Shown piece after piece: positions 19,064-27,383 of a stretch of 64,000 bases of DNA. The translations under genes were made by a program, and so were the position numbers. Within the stretch, counting starts at the first letter, position 1, and each line of letters starts with the position of its first letter. The notes under the pieces are model-generated. The model saw nothing but the letters and a program-made list of their open reading frames with translations. It was not told where the DNA came from and searched no databases. The DNA is from JALORV01 sp035498175. Lineage in GTDB: Bacteria > Pseudomonadota > Gammaproteobacteria > Burkholderiales > Burkholderiaceae_F. Where the stretch lies: NCBI GenBank assembly GCA_035498175.1, contig DATKAJ010000046.1:1-64000 (forward strand), in the 5' to 3' direction.

Positions 19064-19575
19064 TGCTCTTCATGATGCGACAGGTGCTGAAGGCGGGGCT
19101 CTGCACCGAGCCCGCGCCGCAGCCCGAGGCGGCCTGGCGCGTCGAGGCCGAACGCATCCAGGCCGACGTGCTGGCGCTGCTCGGTCGCGCGCTGACGATC
19201 CGCCAGGTCGACGCGGGATCGTGCAACGGCTGCGAACTCGAGATCCACGCGCTGAACAACCCGTACTACAACCTCGAGGGCCGTGGCATCCGCTTCGTCG
19301 CCAGCCCGCGCCACGCAGACCTGCTGCTCGTCACGGGACCGGTGGCACGCAACATGGAAATCGCGGTCAAGCGCGCCTATGAGGCCACACCGGAACCGAA
19401 GCTCGTCGTTGCCGTCGGCGACTGCGGCTGCAGCGGCGGGATCTTCGGCGAGAGTTACGCGAGCTGCGGCCGTGTCGCGAACGTGATCCCGGTCGACGTC
19501 GCGGTTCCGGGCTGCCCGCCGCCTCCGCTGGAAATCCTGCGCGGCATCCTGACGGCGGTCTCGGCCGCTCGGTGA
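19063..19575 (+). CDS. hyfI: Hydrogenase-4-type small subunit (NuoB family)
   Basis: A 170-residue soluble subunit of the NuoB/hydrogenase small-subunit family. The [4Fe-4S] (N2-type) cluster ligands are retained: GSC54NGC57ELE, GDC121GCSGG and VPGC151PPPP. It should take electrons to or from the site near HyfG and HyfC. It is shorter than E. coli HyfI (about 250 residues), lacking the C-terminal extension. It starts on the last base of the hyfG stop. No ferredoxin-like HyfA/HyfH (NuoI) gene follows, so the electron entry partner is not encoded here. Confidence 0.92.
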   Translation: MLFMMRQVLKAGLCTEPAPQPEAAWRVEAERIQADVLALLGRALTIRQVDAGSCNGCELEIHALNNPYYNLEGRGIRFVASPRHADLLLVTGPVARNMEIAVKRAYEATPEPKLVVAVGDCGCSGGIFGESYASCGRVANVIPVDVAVPGCPPPPLEILRGILTAVSAAR

Positions 19576-19590
19576 ACCGCCGCGCTCGCG

Positions 19591-19596
19591 TAAAAT
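19591..19596 (+). promoter_or_regulatory. Possible -10 element for DUF3460-scpA
   Basis: TAAAAT lies 34 bp before the DUF3460 start in the gap after hyfI, inside a small inverted repeat (ACCGCCG...CGGCGGT). No good -35 is visible at 17 bp. Weak -35 boxes are common in this genome type. Confidence 0.35.
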
Positions 19597-19629
19597 CCTC
19601 GGCGGTCTGATCCCGTAGCCGCATCATCC

Positions 19630-19827
19630 ATGTCGAGCCCATACATCTCCGAGCTGGGACAGTTCCTGCGCGAAATGAAGCAGCGCGATCCCACTATCGA
19701 GACCGGCCAGAAGCAGGGCCGCGCGATCTGGTGGGACAAGAACCTCGACCCCGACATGTACGCGCGCTTCCGCCAGTCCGCCGTTGCTCAGCCCGCATAC
19801 GTCTATCAGCCGAAGGCGCGGCGTTGA
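19630..19827 (+). CDS. DUF3460 family protein
   Basis: A 65-residue soluble protein matching DUF3460, a small family found mainly in betaproteobacteria: SELGQFLREMKQRDPTIETGQ, QGRAIWWDK, and a C-terminal VAQPAYVYQ. Its function is unknown. The stop (TGA 19825-19827) overlaps the TTG proposed as the scpA start, which links it to chromosome segregation genes by position only. Confidence 0.88.
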   Translation: MSSPYISELGQFLREMKQRDPTIETGQKQGRAIWWDKNLDPDMYARFRQSAVAQPAYVYQPKARR

Positions 19828-20702
19828 ATCCGTTCCCGGCGCAGGCGCAGGGGCCAGGCGCAACCGGCGATGACGAGGGCGTGCTGGCGGCGGCAGCCGA
19901 CATGACGCCGGACACTGTCGACGGTGTCGCGCTGGCTCGCCTTTATGGCGAGCCGCTGTTCCGCCTGCCGGACGACCTGTACATCCCGCCGGATGCGCTC
20001 GAGATTTTCCTCGAAGCCTTCGAGGGCCCGCTCGACCTGCTGCTGTACCTGATCCGCAAGCAGCACTTCAACGTGCTCGACATCCCGATGGCGCCGCTCA
20101 CGGTCCAGTACCTGGCGTACATCGACCAGATCCGCGAAAAGAACCTCGAGCTCGCCGCCGAGTATCTGTTGATGGCGGCGCTGCTGATCGAGATCAAGTC
20201 GCGCATGCTGCTGCCGCTGCGCAAGTCCGAGGGCAGCGAGGACGTCGAGGATCCGCGCGCCGAACTCGTGCGGCGGCTGCTCGAATACGAGCGCATCAAG
20301 CTCGCGGCCCTGCAGATCGACCAGCTGCCACGCGTCGGGCGCGACTTCGTGCGCGCGATCGTGACGATCGAACAGTCGCTCGAGCGCCGCTTCCCGGACG
20401 TCAACGTGGTCGATCTGCGCGACGCATGGTCGGCGGTGCTGACGCGCGCGCGCCTGCACGCCCACCATCGGATCGCGCGCGAGGAACTGTCGGTGCGCGA
20501 GCACATGAGCCTGATCCTGCGCCGGTTGCAGAATGCCCGCTTTGTCGAGTTCGCCGACTTCTTCGATCCGGCCCGCGGTGCACCGGTCGCGATCGTGCAT
20601 TTCCTGGCATTGCTGGAACTCGCGCGCGAGGCGCTGATCGAAATTACTCAGGCCACACCCTTCGCTCCGATCTACGTGCGGTTGGCGTATACGCCCACGT
20701 AA
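19824..20702 (+). CDS. scpA: Segregation and condensation protein A
   Basis: A kleisin-like protein of about 292 residues that joins SMC and ScpB in the bacterial condensin complex on the nucleoid. The N-terminal kleisin motif is clear: EIFLEAFEGPLDLLLYLIRKQ, followed by YLAYIDQIREKNLELAAEYLLMAALLIEIKSRMLLP. The C-terminal winged-helix region (VAIVHFLALLELAREALIEITQ) binds the SMC head. The start is uncertain. TTG 19824, overlapping the preceding stop, gives a 26-residue lead; GTG 19881 and ATG 19902 are alternatives. scpB is not adjacent. Confidence 0.93.
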   Translation: MNPFPAQAQGPGATGDDEGVLAAAADMTPDTVDGVALARLYGEPLFRLPDDLYIPPDALEIFLEAFEGPLDLLLYLIRKQHFNVLDIPMAPLTVQYLAYIDQIREKNLELAAEYLLMAALLIEIKSRMLLPLRKSEGSEDVEDPRAELVRRLLEYERIKLAALQIDQLPRVGRDFVRAIVTIEQSLERRFPDVNVVDLRDAWSAVLTRARLHAHHRIAREELSVREHMSLILRRLQNARFVEFADFFDPARGAPVAIVHFLALLELAREALIEITQATPFAPIYVRLAYTPT

Positions 20703-20761
20703 CGCGGCGGCGCTGCGCCACTGCCTGCGGCGGAGCGTGACCTCTTCCCTGAAGGATCATC

Positions 20762-21247
20762 ATGCACGCAAGAACCGCAATGCTCGTCCTGGCCTTCCTC
20801 TCCGGCGCGACCCAGGCCCAACTGAAGCCGCCAGCGGACATGACGACGCCGACGACCAGACCCGCGCCAGCAACGACTCCGGCTGTTGACCCCGTCATCG
20901 AGGCCAAGGAACAGGCAGCGGCCAAGGTCGCAGGCGAGTGGCTGAAGCTGATCGACAGCGGTGACTACGGCAAGGCGTGGGACGAGTGCTCCACCTTGTT
21001 CAAGGAGAAAGTGGGGCGGCAGCAGTGGGTGGACGGACTCCCGAAGAACCGCGCCGAAGTCGGCGCCTTCAAGGGCCGCAAGCTCGACGGCGCCGCCTAT
21101 CGCAAATCGATGCCGGGAGCGCCGGAAGGTGAGTACGTGTCGCTACGTTTCTTCAGTGACTTCGAGAAGAATCCTTCCGCGCAGGAGATGGTGACGCTCG
21201 TCTACCAGGACGGAGCGTGGCGGCCGATCGGCTACCTGCTGCGTTGA
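20762..21247 (+). CDS. Exported DUF4019 protein
   Basis: A 161-residue protein with a signal peptide (residues 1-19, ATQAQ), a Thr/Pro-rich linker, then a domain that fits DUF4019: AAKVAGEWLKLIDSGDYGKAWDE, RQQWVDGL and YVSLRFFSDF with a C-terminal DGAWRPIGYLL. DUF4019 proteins resemble small cystatin/NTF2-like folds and have no assigned function. AAGGA lies 8 nt before the ATG. Confidence 0.8.
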   Translation: MHARTAMLVLAFLSGATQAQLKPPADMTTPTTRPAPATTPAVDPVIEAKEQAAAKVAGEWLKLIDSGDYGKAWDECSTLFKEKVGRQQWVDGLPKNRAEVGAFKGRKLDGAAYRKSMPGAPEGEYVSLRFFSDFEKNPSAQEMVTLVYQDGAWRPIGYLLR

Positions 21248-21564
21248 CCGGCCGGCGATTGGGGCAAGTTTGATCGCCGAAAGTCCGACGATCCGACGCG
21301 CCATACGCGCGACGCAATTCGGTCTCGGCAGCAGTCCGCCCCATGGCCTCGCACGGCCTCCGGCGATCGTCGTCTCCGCGGTCTGGAGGTAGCGCACGCG
21401 GTTAACGCCGACTGCCGGGCCGGCGTCGCGCAAGGCGGCGACGTGTCTGTCCGCCCCACAGGCAAGCCACGTTGTGTACACACCCGGCGGCGCCCGCGAC
21501 GCCGGATACGGATCGCCCGCTCAGGCATCATGGTCCTCGTCATGTAGCCGAGAACTTATCGACT
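21248..21564. other. Intergenic region without recognisable genes
   Basis: About 320 bp between the DUF4019 gene and the modA promoter region. No reading frame with coding character and no RNA gene was found. A short palindrome GTGTACAC at 21474-21481 is the only visible structure. Confidence 0.5.
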
Positions 21565-21593
21565 TTGACGCATTTCCCCATGCAAACTACCAT
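21565..21593 (+). promoter_or_regulatory. Candidate promoter of the mod operon
   Basis: TTGACG (21565-21570), a 17-bp spacer and TACCAT (21588-21593) form a fair sigma-70 promoter. The start point would be near 21600. A CATATC (21597-21602) and GATATG (21624-21629) pair brackets the leader just before the modA start; it could take part in ModE control, but it does not match the E. coli ModE site closely. Confidence 0.4.
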
Positions 21594-21626
21594 TTCCATA
21601 TCACCATGACTACATAGCGCTTGGAT

Positions 21627-22388
21627 ATGCGTGCCGTGAAGAACTTCTGCCTCGTTGCCTCCGCAGCGCTCGTCGCATGGAGCTCCGCCGCGTCATCGGC
21701 GGCCGACCTCACGGTCTCCGCCGCCGCGAGCCTGACCAACGCGTTCAAGGAGATCGGGCCGGGCTTCGAGGCGGCGCATCCGGGCACCAAGGTGCAGTTC
21801 AACTTCGGCGCGTCTGGGGCATTGCTTCAGCAGATCGCCAAGGGCGCGCCGGTCGATGTGTTCGCCAGCGCCGACCAGGAGACCATGGATCAGGCGCAGC
21901 AGCAGAAGCTGGTCGAAGCCGGCCAGCGACGCAACTTCGTTTCGAATTCGCTGGTGGTGATCGTTCCCGCCGGCGTAAGCAAGGTGCCGGCGGCGCTGGC
22001 CGACCTCGGCCAGGCGAGCGATGCGCGCATCGCGATCGGCCTTCCCGCCAGCGTACCGGTCGGGCGCTACACCAAAGGCGTGCTGGAAGCCGCCGGCCTG
22101 TGGTCGGCGATCGAGCCGAAGATGATCGGCGTCAACAACGTCCGGCAGGCGCTCGACTATGTCGCGCGCGGCGAGGTCGACGCCGGGTTTGTCTACGCGA
22201 CCGATGCCGCGCTGATGCCAGACAAGGTCAAGGTCGCGTTCGCGGTGCCGACGAAGAGGCGGATTCTGTATCCCGTCACGCCGATCAGCTCGAGCCCGAA
22301 CGCCGCGGCGGCGCGTGCGTTTGCCGAGTACCTGATTTCACCCGCGGCGCAGTCGGTGTTCGCGAAGTACGGATTCGGCAGGCCCTGA
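21627..22388 (+). CDS. modA: Molybdate ABC transporter substrate-binding protein
   Basis: A 253-residue periplasmic binding protein with a signal peptide (about residues 1-24, SSAASSA). The mature start ADLTVSAAASLTNAFKEIGPGFEA is the ModA signature, and GASGALLQQIAKGAPVDVFASAD holds oxyanion-binding residues. VRQALDYVARGEVDAGFVYATDA is the conserved C-terminal lobe. It captures molybdate (or tungstate) for ModB-ModC. ATG 21627 is preferred to TTG two codons upstream because it gives a standard signal peptide. First gene of modABC-modE. Confidence 0.95.
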   Translation: MRAVKNFCLVASAALVAWSSAASSAADLTVSAAASLTNAFKEIGPGFEAAHPGTKVQFNFGASGALLQQIAKGAPVDVFASADQETMDQAQQQKLVEAGQRRNFVSNSLVVIVPAGVSKVPAALADLGQASDARIAIGLPASVPVGRYTKGVLEAAGLWSAIEPKMIGVNNVRQALDYVARGEVDAGFVYATDAALMPDKVKVAFAVPTKRRILYPVTPISSSPNAAAARAFAEYLISPAAQSVFAKYGFGRP

Positions 22389-22403
22389 CGCCGAGCCCAG
22401 CCG

Positions 22404-23081
22404 ATGGAAGGCGCATGGATCGCCCTCGCGCTGACGCTGAAGGTAGCGGGCTGGGCGACAGCGTTGAACCTGGTCCTCGGCGTCGGTGCCGGATTCGCCG
22501 TTGCGCGCATGCGCTTCGTCGGGCGCGACCTGCTCGACGCGGTGTTCACGCTGCCGTTGGTGATGCCACCGACCGTGCTCGGCTACTACCTGCTCGTGCT
22601 GGTCGGCACGCACGGGCCGATGGGCAGCTGGCTGCTCGAGAACTTCGGTATCCGGCTGATCTTCACCTGGCAGGGTGCGGTGCTGGCAGCAACGGTGGTG
22701 TCGTTCCCTCTGGTCTTCAAGGCGGCGCGCGCGGCCTTCGAGACCGTCGATCCGCAACTCGAAGAGGTCGCGCGCACGCTCGGCATCAGCGAGCCCGGCG
22801 TGTTCTTCCGCGTTTCGCTTCCGCTCGCATGGCGCGGCGTACTGGCCGGGCTTCTGCTGGCGTTCGCGCGGGCGTTGGGGGAATTCGGTGCGACGCTGAT
22901 GGTCGCCGGCAGCATCCCCGGCAAGACGCAGACGCTGTCGATCGCTGTCTATGAAGCGGTGCAGGCAGGCCAGAACGACACCGCCGACTTCCTCGTTGCG
23001 GTGACCTCGATCACCTGCGTCGCCGTGCTGCTGGCCGCGGGCCGGCTGGTGCCGGGGCGCGTGCCGCTGCGTGCTCAATGA
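22404..23081 (+). CDS. modB: Molybdate ABC transporter permease
   Basis: A 225-residue inner-membrane permease with about five or six segments. It has the ModB-type start (EGAWIALALTLKVA), TLPLVMPPTVLGYYLL, and the cytoplasmic EAA loop ARTLGISEPGVFFRVSLPLAWRGVLAG that docks on the ATPase. ARALGEFGATLMVAGSIPGKTQT is a strong ModB signature. It lies 15 bp after modA, and its stop overlaps the modC start. Confidence 0.95.
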   Translation: MEGAWIALALTLKVAGWATALNLVLGVGAGFAVARMRFVGRDLLDAVFTLPLVMPPTVLGYYLLVLVGTHGPMGSWLLENFGIRLIFTWQGAVLAATVVSFPLVFKAARAAFETVDPQLEEVARTLGISEPGVFFRVSLPLAWRGVLAGLLLAFARALGEFGATLMVAGSIPGKTQTLSIAVYEAVQAGQNDTADFLVAVTSITCVAVLLAAGRLVPGRVPLRAQ

Positions 23082-23776
23082 CGACGGTCTGGAACATCTC
23101 GTTGCGGAAGGTGCTGAGCCACCGGGAACGCCGCTTCGACCTCGACGTCAGCTTCGCGAGCGATGCCACCCGGCTTGCGCTCGTCGGCCCCTCGGGCGGC
23201 GGCAAGACCCAGACGCTGCGCATGATCGCGGGAATCACCCGGCCCGACCGTGGCCGCGTCGTGCTCGCCGGCCGGACGCTCTTCGACAGTGCCGCGGCAA
23301 TCGAGGTCCCGCCACAACAGCGGCGCATGGGCCATGTCTTCCAGGACTACGCGCTCTTTCCGCATCTGACCGTTCGTCAGAACATCGCGTTCGGCCGCCG
23401 GAAGGGCTGGGTGAACCCGCTAGACGGCATTGAGGATGCGAGCGTCCGCCGATGGGTCGACGCCTTCCACCTGCACGATGTGATCGACCATTTTCCGGAT
23501 CAGATCTCCGGTGGCCAGCGCCAGCGCACAGCGCTGGCGCGCGCGCTGGCGTCCGACCCGGCAGCGCTGCTACTCGACGAGCCCTTCGCCGCGCTGGATC
23601 GCGAACTGCGCAGGCGGCTGCGCAGGGAACTGCGCGATCTGCAGCGCGATATCTCGATCCCGACGCTGCTGGTCACGCACGACGACGAAGACGCAGCGGA
23701 ACTGGCGACGCAGATCGTTCACATGCAGCAGGGCCGCGTCTCGAACGATGCCGGTGCTTCGGAAAGCCTAGCATGA
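23078..23776 (+). CDS. modC: Molybdate ABC transporter ATP-binding protein (short form)
   Basis: A 232-residue ABC ATPase: Walker A GPSGGGKTQT, Q-loop HVFQDYALFPHL, signature ISGGQRQR, Walker B ALLLDEPFAALD, and switch TLLVTHDDEDA. Classic ModC proteins carry a C-terminal molybdate-binding TOBE/Mop domain of about 120 residues. This one ends soon after the switch histidine and lacks it; the following modE-type gene carries two Mop domains. Overlaps with modB and modE (both ATGA) indicate coupled translation. Confidence 0.92.
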   Translation: MTTVWNISLRKVLSHRERRFDLDVSFASDATRLALVGPSGGGKTQTLRMIAGITRPDRGRVVLAGRTLFDSAAAIEVPPQQRRMGHVFQDYALFPHLTVRQNIAFGRRKGWVNPLDGIEDASVRRWVDAFHLHDVIDHFPDQISGGQRQRTALARALASDPAALLLDEPFAALDRELRRRLRRELRDLQRDISIPTLLVTHDDEDAAELATQIVHMQQGRVSNDAGASESLA

Positions 23777-24633
23777 CACGTCCCCCGGATCGCCCGAGGA
23801 CTCCGCGCGCGATGACCCGTACTGTCCGGCGCCCCGGTCGCCTCGCTCTCGACGGCAGTGTCTGGGTAACCGTGAGCGGAGAGAACCTCGCCGGACCGGC
23901 GCGCATGACGCTGCTGCGCGCGGTGGCCGACCTCGGCTCGATCTCGCGCGCGGCCACGGCGGTCGGGCTCAGCTACAAAGGTGCTTGGGAGGCGATCGAA
24001 TCGATGAACCGGCTTGCCGGCGAGGCGCTGGTCGAGCGCAGCATCGGCGGCCGCGGCGGGGGCCATACGCGACTTACTGAACACGGCCTGCGACTGCTGG
24101 AGCGCTTCGAGCAGATCAACGCGGTCCATCAGCGCTTCCTGCGGGTGCTCGACGCCGAAGCATTCGATCTGTCTTCCGATTTCTCGCTGACGAGGATCGT
24201 TACCATGAAGACGAGCGCGCGCAACCAATTCGTGGGCAAGGTCACAGCGGTTCGCATGGGCGCCGTCAGCGACGAGATCGAGATCGCGGTTCCCGGTGGT
24301 CCGCGCATCGTCGCGATCGTCACCCGGGACAGCGCGCAATCGCTCGGGATACGGACGAACATGACCGCCATCGCACTGGTCAAGTCGTCCTCCGTGCTCA
24401 TCGCGACCGGCCTCGACGGAACAAGACTCTCGGCGCGCAATCAGTTTGCGGGGGTCGTCAGGACGATCCAGCCCGGCGCGGTGAACTCGGAAGTGACCCT
24501 CGACCTCGACGGCGGCGGGTCGGTGACCGCGATCATCACGCAGGACAGCGCGAAATCGCTCGGCCTGAAGCCGGGTTCACGCGCGACCGCGTTCTTCAAG
24601 GCTTCGAGCGTGATCGTCGCCGTCACGGTCTGA
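23773..24633 (+). CDS. modE: ModE-type molybdate-responsive regulator
   Basis: A 286-residue regulator with an N-terminal winged helix-turn-helix of the ModE type: MTLLRAVADLGSISRAATAVGLSYKGAWEAIESMNRLAGEAL-like pattern split around SISRAATAVGLSYKGAWEAI, then GGRGGGHTRLTEHG. Two C-terminal Mop/TOBE domains follow, starting SARNQFVGKVTAVRMG and SARNQFAGVVRTIQPG, each ending SLGI/SLGLKxGxxATAxxKASSV. These bind molybdate. It overlaps the modC stop (ATGA). A regulator placed last in the operon suggests that it controls modABC according to cell molybdate. Confidence 0.92.
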   Translation: MTRPPDRPRTPRAMTRTVRRPGRLALDGSVWVTVSGENLAGPARMTLLRAVADLGSISRAATAVGLSYKGAWEAIESMNRLAGEALVERSIGGRGGGHTRLTEHGLRLLERFEQINAVHQRFLRVLDAEAFDLSSDFSLTRIVTMKTSARNQFVGKVTAVRMGAVSDEIEIAVPGGPRIVAIVTRDSAQSLGIRTNMTAIALVKSSSVLIATGLDGTRLSARNQFAGVVRTIQPGAVNSEVTLDLDGGGSVTAIITQDSAKSLGLKPGSRATAFFKASSVIVAVTV

Positions 24634-24659
24634 CAGCGCGTGATTCGGGTGCGCCGGCG

Positions 24660-27371
24660 CTAGTGCGCCTCGTCCCAGTTGGCGCCGACGCCGAGCTCGA
24701 CCAGCAGCGGCACACGCAGTTCGGCGACGCCGGCCATCAGCGCCGGCACGCGCTGACGGACCAGATCTACCTCGGCATCGGGCACTTCGAGCACCAGTTC
24801 GTCGTGCACCTGCATCACGAGCCGTGTCCCCAGCGCGTCCTGCTGGATCCAGTGATCGACGGCGATCATCGCGAGCTTGATCAGGTCAGCCGCCGTGCCC
24901 TGCATCGGCGCGTTGATCGCCGCGCGCTCGGCCGCACCGCGCCGCGGCCCGTTCGGCGAGTTGATCTCCGGCAGCCAGAGACGCCTGCCGAAGACCGTCT
25001 CGACATAGCCCTGCCGCTTTGCCATCGCTCGCGTCGACTCCATGTAGCGGGCGACGCCCGGATAGCGCATGAAGTAGCGATCGATGTAGCTGCGTGCCGC
25101 ATCGCGCTCGATGCCGAGGTTGGACGCCAGGCCGAAAGCACTCATGCCGTAGATCAGGCCGAAGTTGATGACCTTGGCATAGCGCCGATGCTCGCTCGTC
25201 ACCTCGCCGACCGGCACGCCGAAGACCTCCGAAGCCGTCGCGCGATGGATGTCCTCACCTCGCGCGAAGGCGTCGAGCAGGCCAGCGTCTTCGGAGATGT
25301 GCGCCATGATGCGCAGTTCGATCTGCGAATAGTCGGCCGACACGATGCGATGTCCCGGCGGCGCGATGAAGGCCTCGCGGATGCGGCGCCCCTCCGCCGT
25401 GCGGATCGGGATGTTCTGCAGGTTCGGATCCGATGACGACAGGCGCCCGGTCACCGCAATCGCCTGGCCGTAGTTCGTGTGCACGCGGCCCTGCGCGTCG
25501 GCGCTCGCCGGAAGCTTGTCGCAGTAAGTAGATTTCAGCTTCGACAGGCCGCGGTGTTCGAGCAGCAGTTTCGGCAGCGGGTAGTCCTCAGCCAGTTTCT
25601 CCAATACTTCTTCATCGGTCGAGGGCGCGCCGCTGGCCGTCTTCTTGAGCACCGGCAGCTTCAGCAGGCCGAAGAGAATCTCCCCGATCTGTTTCGGGCT
25701 GCCCAGGTTGAAGGGCTGTCCCGCAATTTCGATCGACTCGCGCTCCAGGTCGGCGATGCGCTGCGCCAGTTCCCGGCTCTGCCGCTGCAGGCGCTCGCCG
25801 TCGATCAGCACGCCAGTGCGCTCCATCCGGTACAGCACCTGCGCGACCGGCAGTTCGATGTCCTCGTAGACCCGACGCAGCCCCGCATTGGTTTCGATCT
25901 GCGGCCACATCGCCGCATGCAGCGCCAGCGTTATCTCGGCGTCCTCGGCCGCGTACTCAGTGGCACGGTCGATCGCCACGTCGTCGAAACCCAGCTGGTT
26001 CGCACCCTTGCCGCAGACTTCGGCGTACGTGAGCGTCTTGCGTCCGAGGTGACGCTCGGCCAGCGAATCCATGTCGTGGCCGCGGTGGGCCTCGAGCACG
26101 TAGGACTCGAGCAGCGTGTCGTGCACGACTCCAGCCAGGCGGATGCCGTGGTTGGCGAATACGTGCATGTCGTACTTCAGATGCTGGCCGACCTTGCGGT
26201 GATGCGGGCTCTCGAGCCAGGGCCGCAGCGTGGCGAGCGTCGCGTCAAGCGGCAACTGCTCCGGAACGCCGGGATAGCGGTGCGCCAGCGGGACGTAGCA
26301 GGCCTTCAACGGCTCCACCGACAGCGACAGACCCACCAGCCGCGCGGCCATCGGATCGAGTGAAGTGGTTTCGGTGTCGATGCAGGTCAGGTCCGCCGCA
26401 CCGATCTTCTGCAGCCACGTCTCGAGCTGTCCGAGTGTGGTCACCGTCTCGTACTCGGCTCGGCTGTCGCGCACAGGCACGCCGCTTGCGGCCGGCGCAG
26501 CGGCGGCAGCGCTCGCGACGGTATCCATCTCGCGCAGCCAGGACTTGAACTCGTAGCGCTCGTAGATCGAGCGCAGCTGCGCCGCATCCTCGTCACGCAC
26601 CGCCAGCGCACTCATCGAGGGGACATGTTCAGACAGGTCGCAGTCCGTCCGGATCGTGACCAGCGTGCGCGCGGTCGGAATCCAGGGCAGCGCCTTGCGC
26701 AGGTTTTCGCCGACGGCCCCGCTCACCTGCCCGGCGTTCGCGACCAGCGCGTCGAGGGAGCCGTAGGTCTGAAGCCACTTGGCCGCCGTCTTCGGGCCCA
26801 CCTTCTCGACACCCGGGACGTTGTCGACGCTGTCGCCGACCAGGGTCAGGTAGTCGACGATCCGCTCCGGCGGGACGCCGAACTTCTCCGACACTCCTTT
26901 CACGTCGAGCGTCTCCCCACTCATCGTGTTGACCAGCGTGGTGTGCTCGTCGACCAGCTGCGCGAGATCCTTGTCGCCCGTGGAGATGACCGTGCGCAGC
27001 CCATGCGCGCTGGCCGCGCGCGCCAGCGTGCCGATCACGTCGTCGGCTTCGATGCCCTCGATCTCGATCACCGGCCAGCCAAGCGCCCGCACTGCGGCAT
27101 GAATTGGTCCGATCTGGGCCACCAGATCGGCCGGCATGGCGGCCCGATTGGCCTTGTATTCGGCGTAAAGCTCGTCGCGAAAGGTCTTACCCTTGGCATC
27201 GAACACGCACGCGATGTAATCCGCCGCGACCTGCTGGCGCAGGACGCGCAGCATGCCGATGAACCCGCGCAGCGCGCCGGTCGGCTCGCCCGCCGCCGTG
27301 CGCAGATCGGGCAGCGCGTGGAAGGCGCGATAAAGGTAGCTCGACCCATCGAGCAGCAATAGTGTTTTCAT
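24660..27371 (-). CDS. polA: DNA polymerase I
   Basis: A 903-residue family A polymerase used in repair and Okazaki-fragment maturation. The 5'-3' exonuclease domain is at the N-terminus (LLLDGSSYLYRAFHALP). A 3'-5' exonuclease domain follows with an intact DxE motif (CIDTETTSLD), so proofreading should be active. The polymerase domain shows motif A VSADYSQIELRIMAHIS, the O-helix KVINFGLIYGMSAFGL, and motif C MQVHDELVLEVP. ATG at 27371 is only 12 bp from the divergent LOG-family start. Confidence 0.98.
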   Translation of the reverse strand: MKTLLLLDGSSYLYRAFHALPDLRTAAGEPTGALRGFIGMLRVLRQQVAADYIACVFDAKGKTFRDELYAEYKANRAAMPADLVAQIGPIHAAVRALGWPVIEIEGIEADDVIGTLARAASAHGLRTVISTGDKDLAQLVDEHTTLVNTMSGETLDVKGVSEKFGVPPERIVDYLTLVGDSVDNVPGVEKVGPKTAAKWLQTYGSLDALVANAGQVSGAVGENLRKALPWIPTARTLVTIRTDCDLSEHVPSMSALAVRDEDAAQLRSIYERYEFKSWLREMDTVASAAAAAPAASGVPVRDSRAEYETVTTLGQLETWLQKIGAADLTCIDTETTSLDPMAARLVGLSLSVEPLKACYVPLAHRYPGVPEQLPLDATLATLRPWLESPHHRKVGQHLKYDMHVFANHGIRLAGVVHDTLLESYVLEAHRGHDMDSLAERHLGRKTLTYAEVCGKGANQLGFDDVAIDRATEYAAEDAEITLALHAAMWPQIETNAGLRRVYEDIELPVAQVLYRMERTGVLIDGERLQRQSRELAQRIADLERESIEIAGQPFNLGSPKQIGEILFGLLKLPVLKKTASGAPSTDEEVLEKLAEDYPLPKLLLEHRGLSKLKSTYCDKLPASADAQGRVHTNYGQAIAVTGRLSSSDPNLQNIPIRTAEGRRIREAFIAPPGHRIVSADYSQIELRIMAHISEDAGLLDAFARGEDIHRATASEVFGVPVGEVTSEHRRYAKVINFGLIYGMSAFGLASNLGIERDAARSYIDRYFMRYPGVARYMESTRAMAKRQGYVETVFGRRLWLPEINSPNGPRRGAAERAAINAPMQGTAADLIKLAMIAVDHWIQQDALGTRLVMQVHDELVLEVPDAEVDLVRQRVPALMAGVAELRVPLLVELGVGANWDEAH

Positions 27372-27383
27372 GGGAGTAACGCC

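Noticed and set aside
12280..19575. Formate hydrogenlyase or active NiFe hydrogenase
   Set aside because: The large subunit lacks all four NiFe cysteines, and no formate dehydrogenase or hyp genes are present.
21594..21629. ModE operator before modA
   Set aside because: The CATATC/GATATG pair is symmetrical but does not match the known E. coli ModE site well; kept only as a remark.
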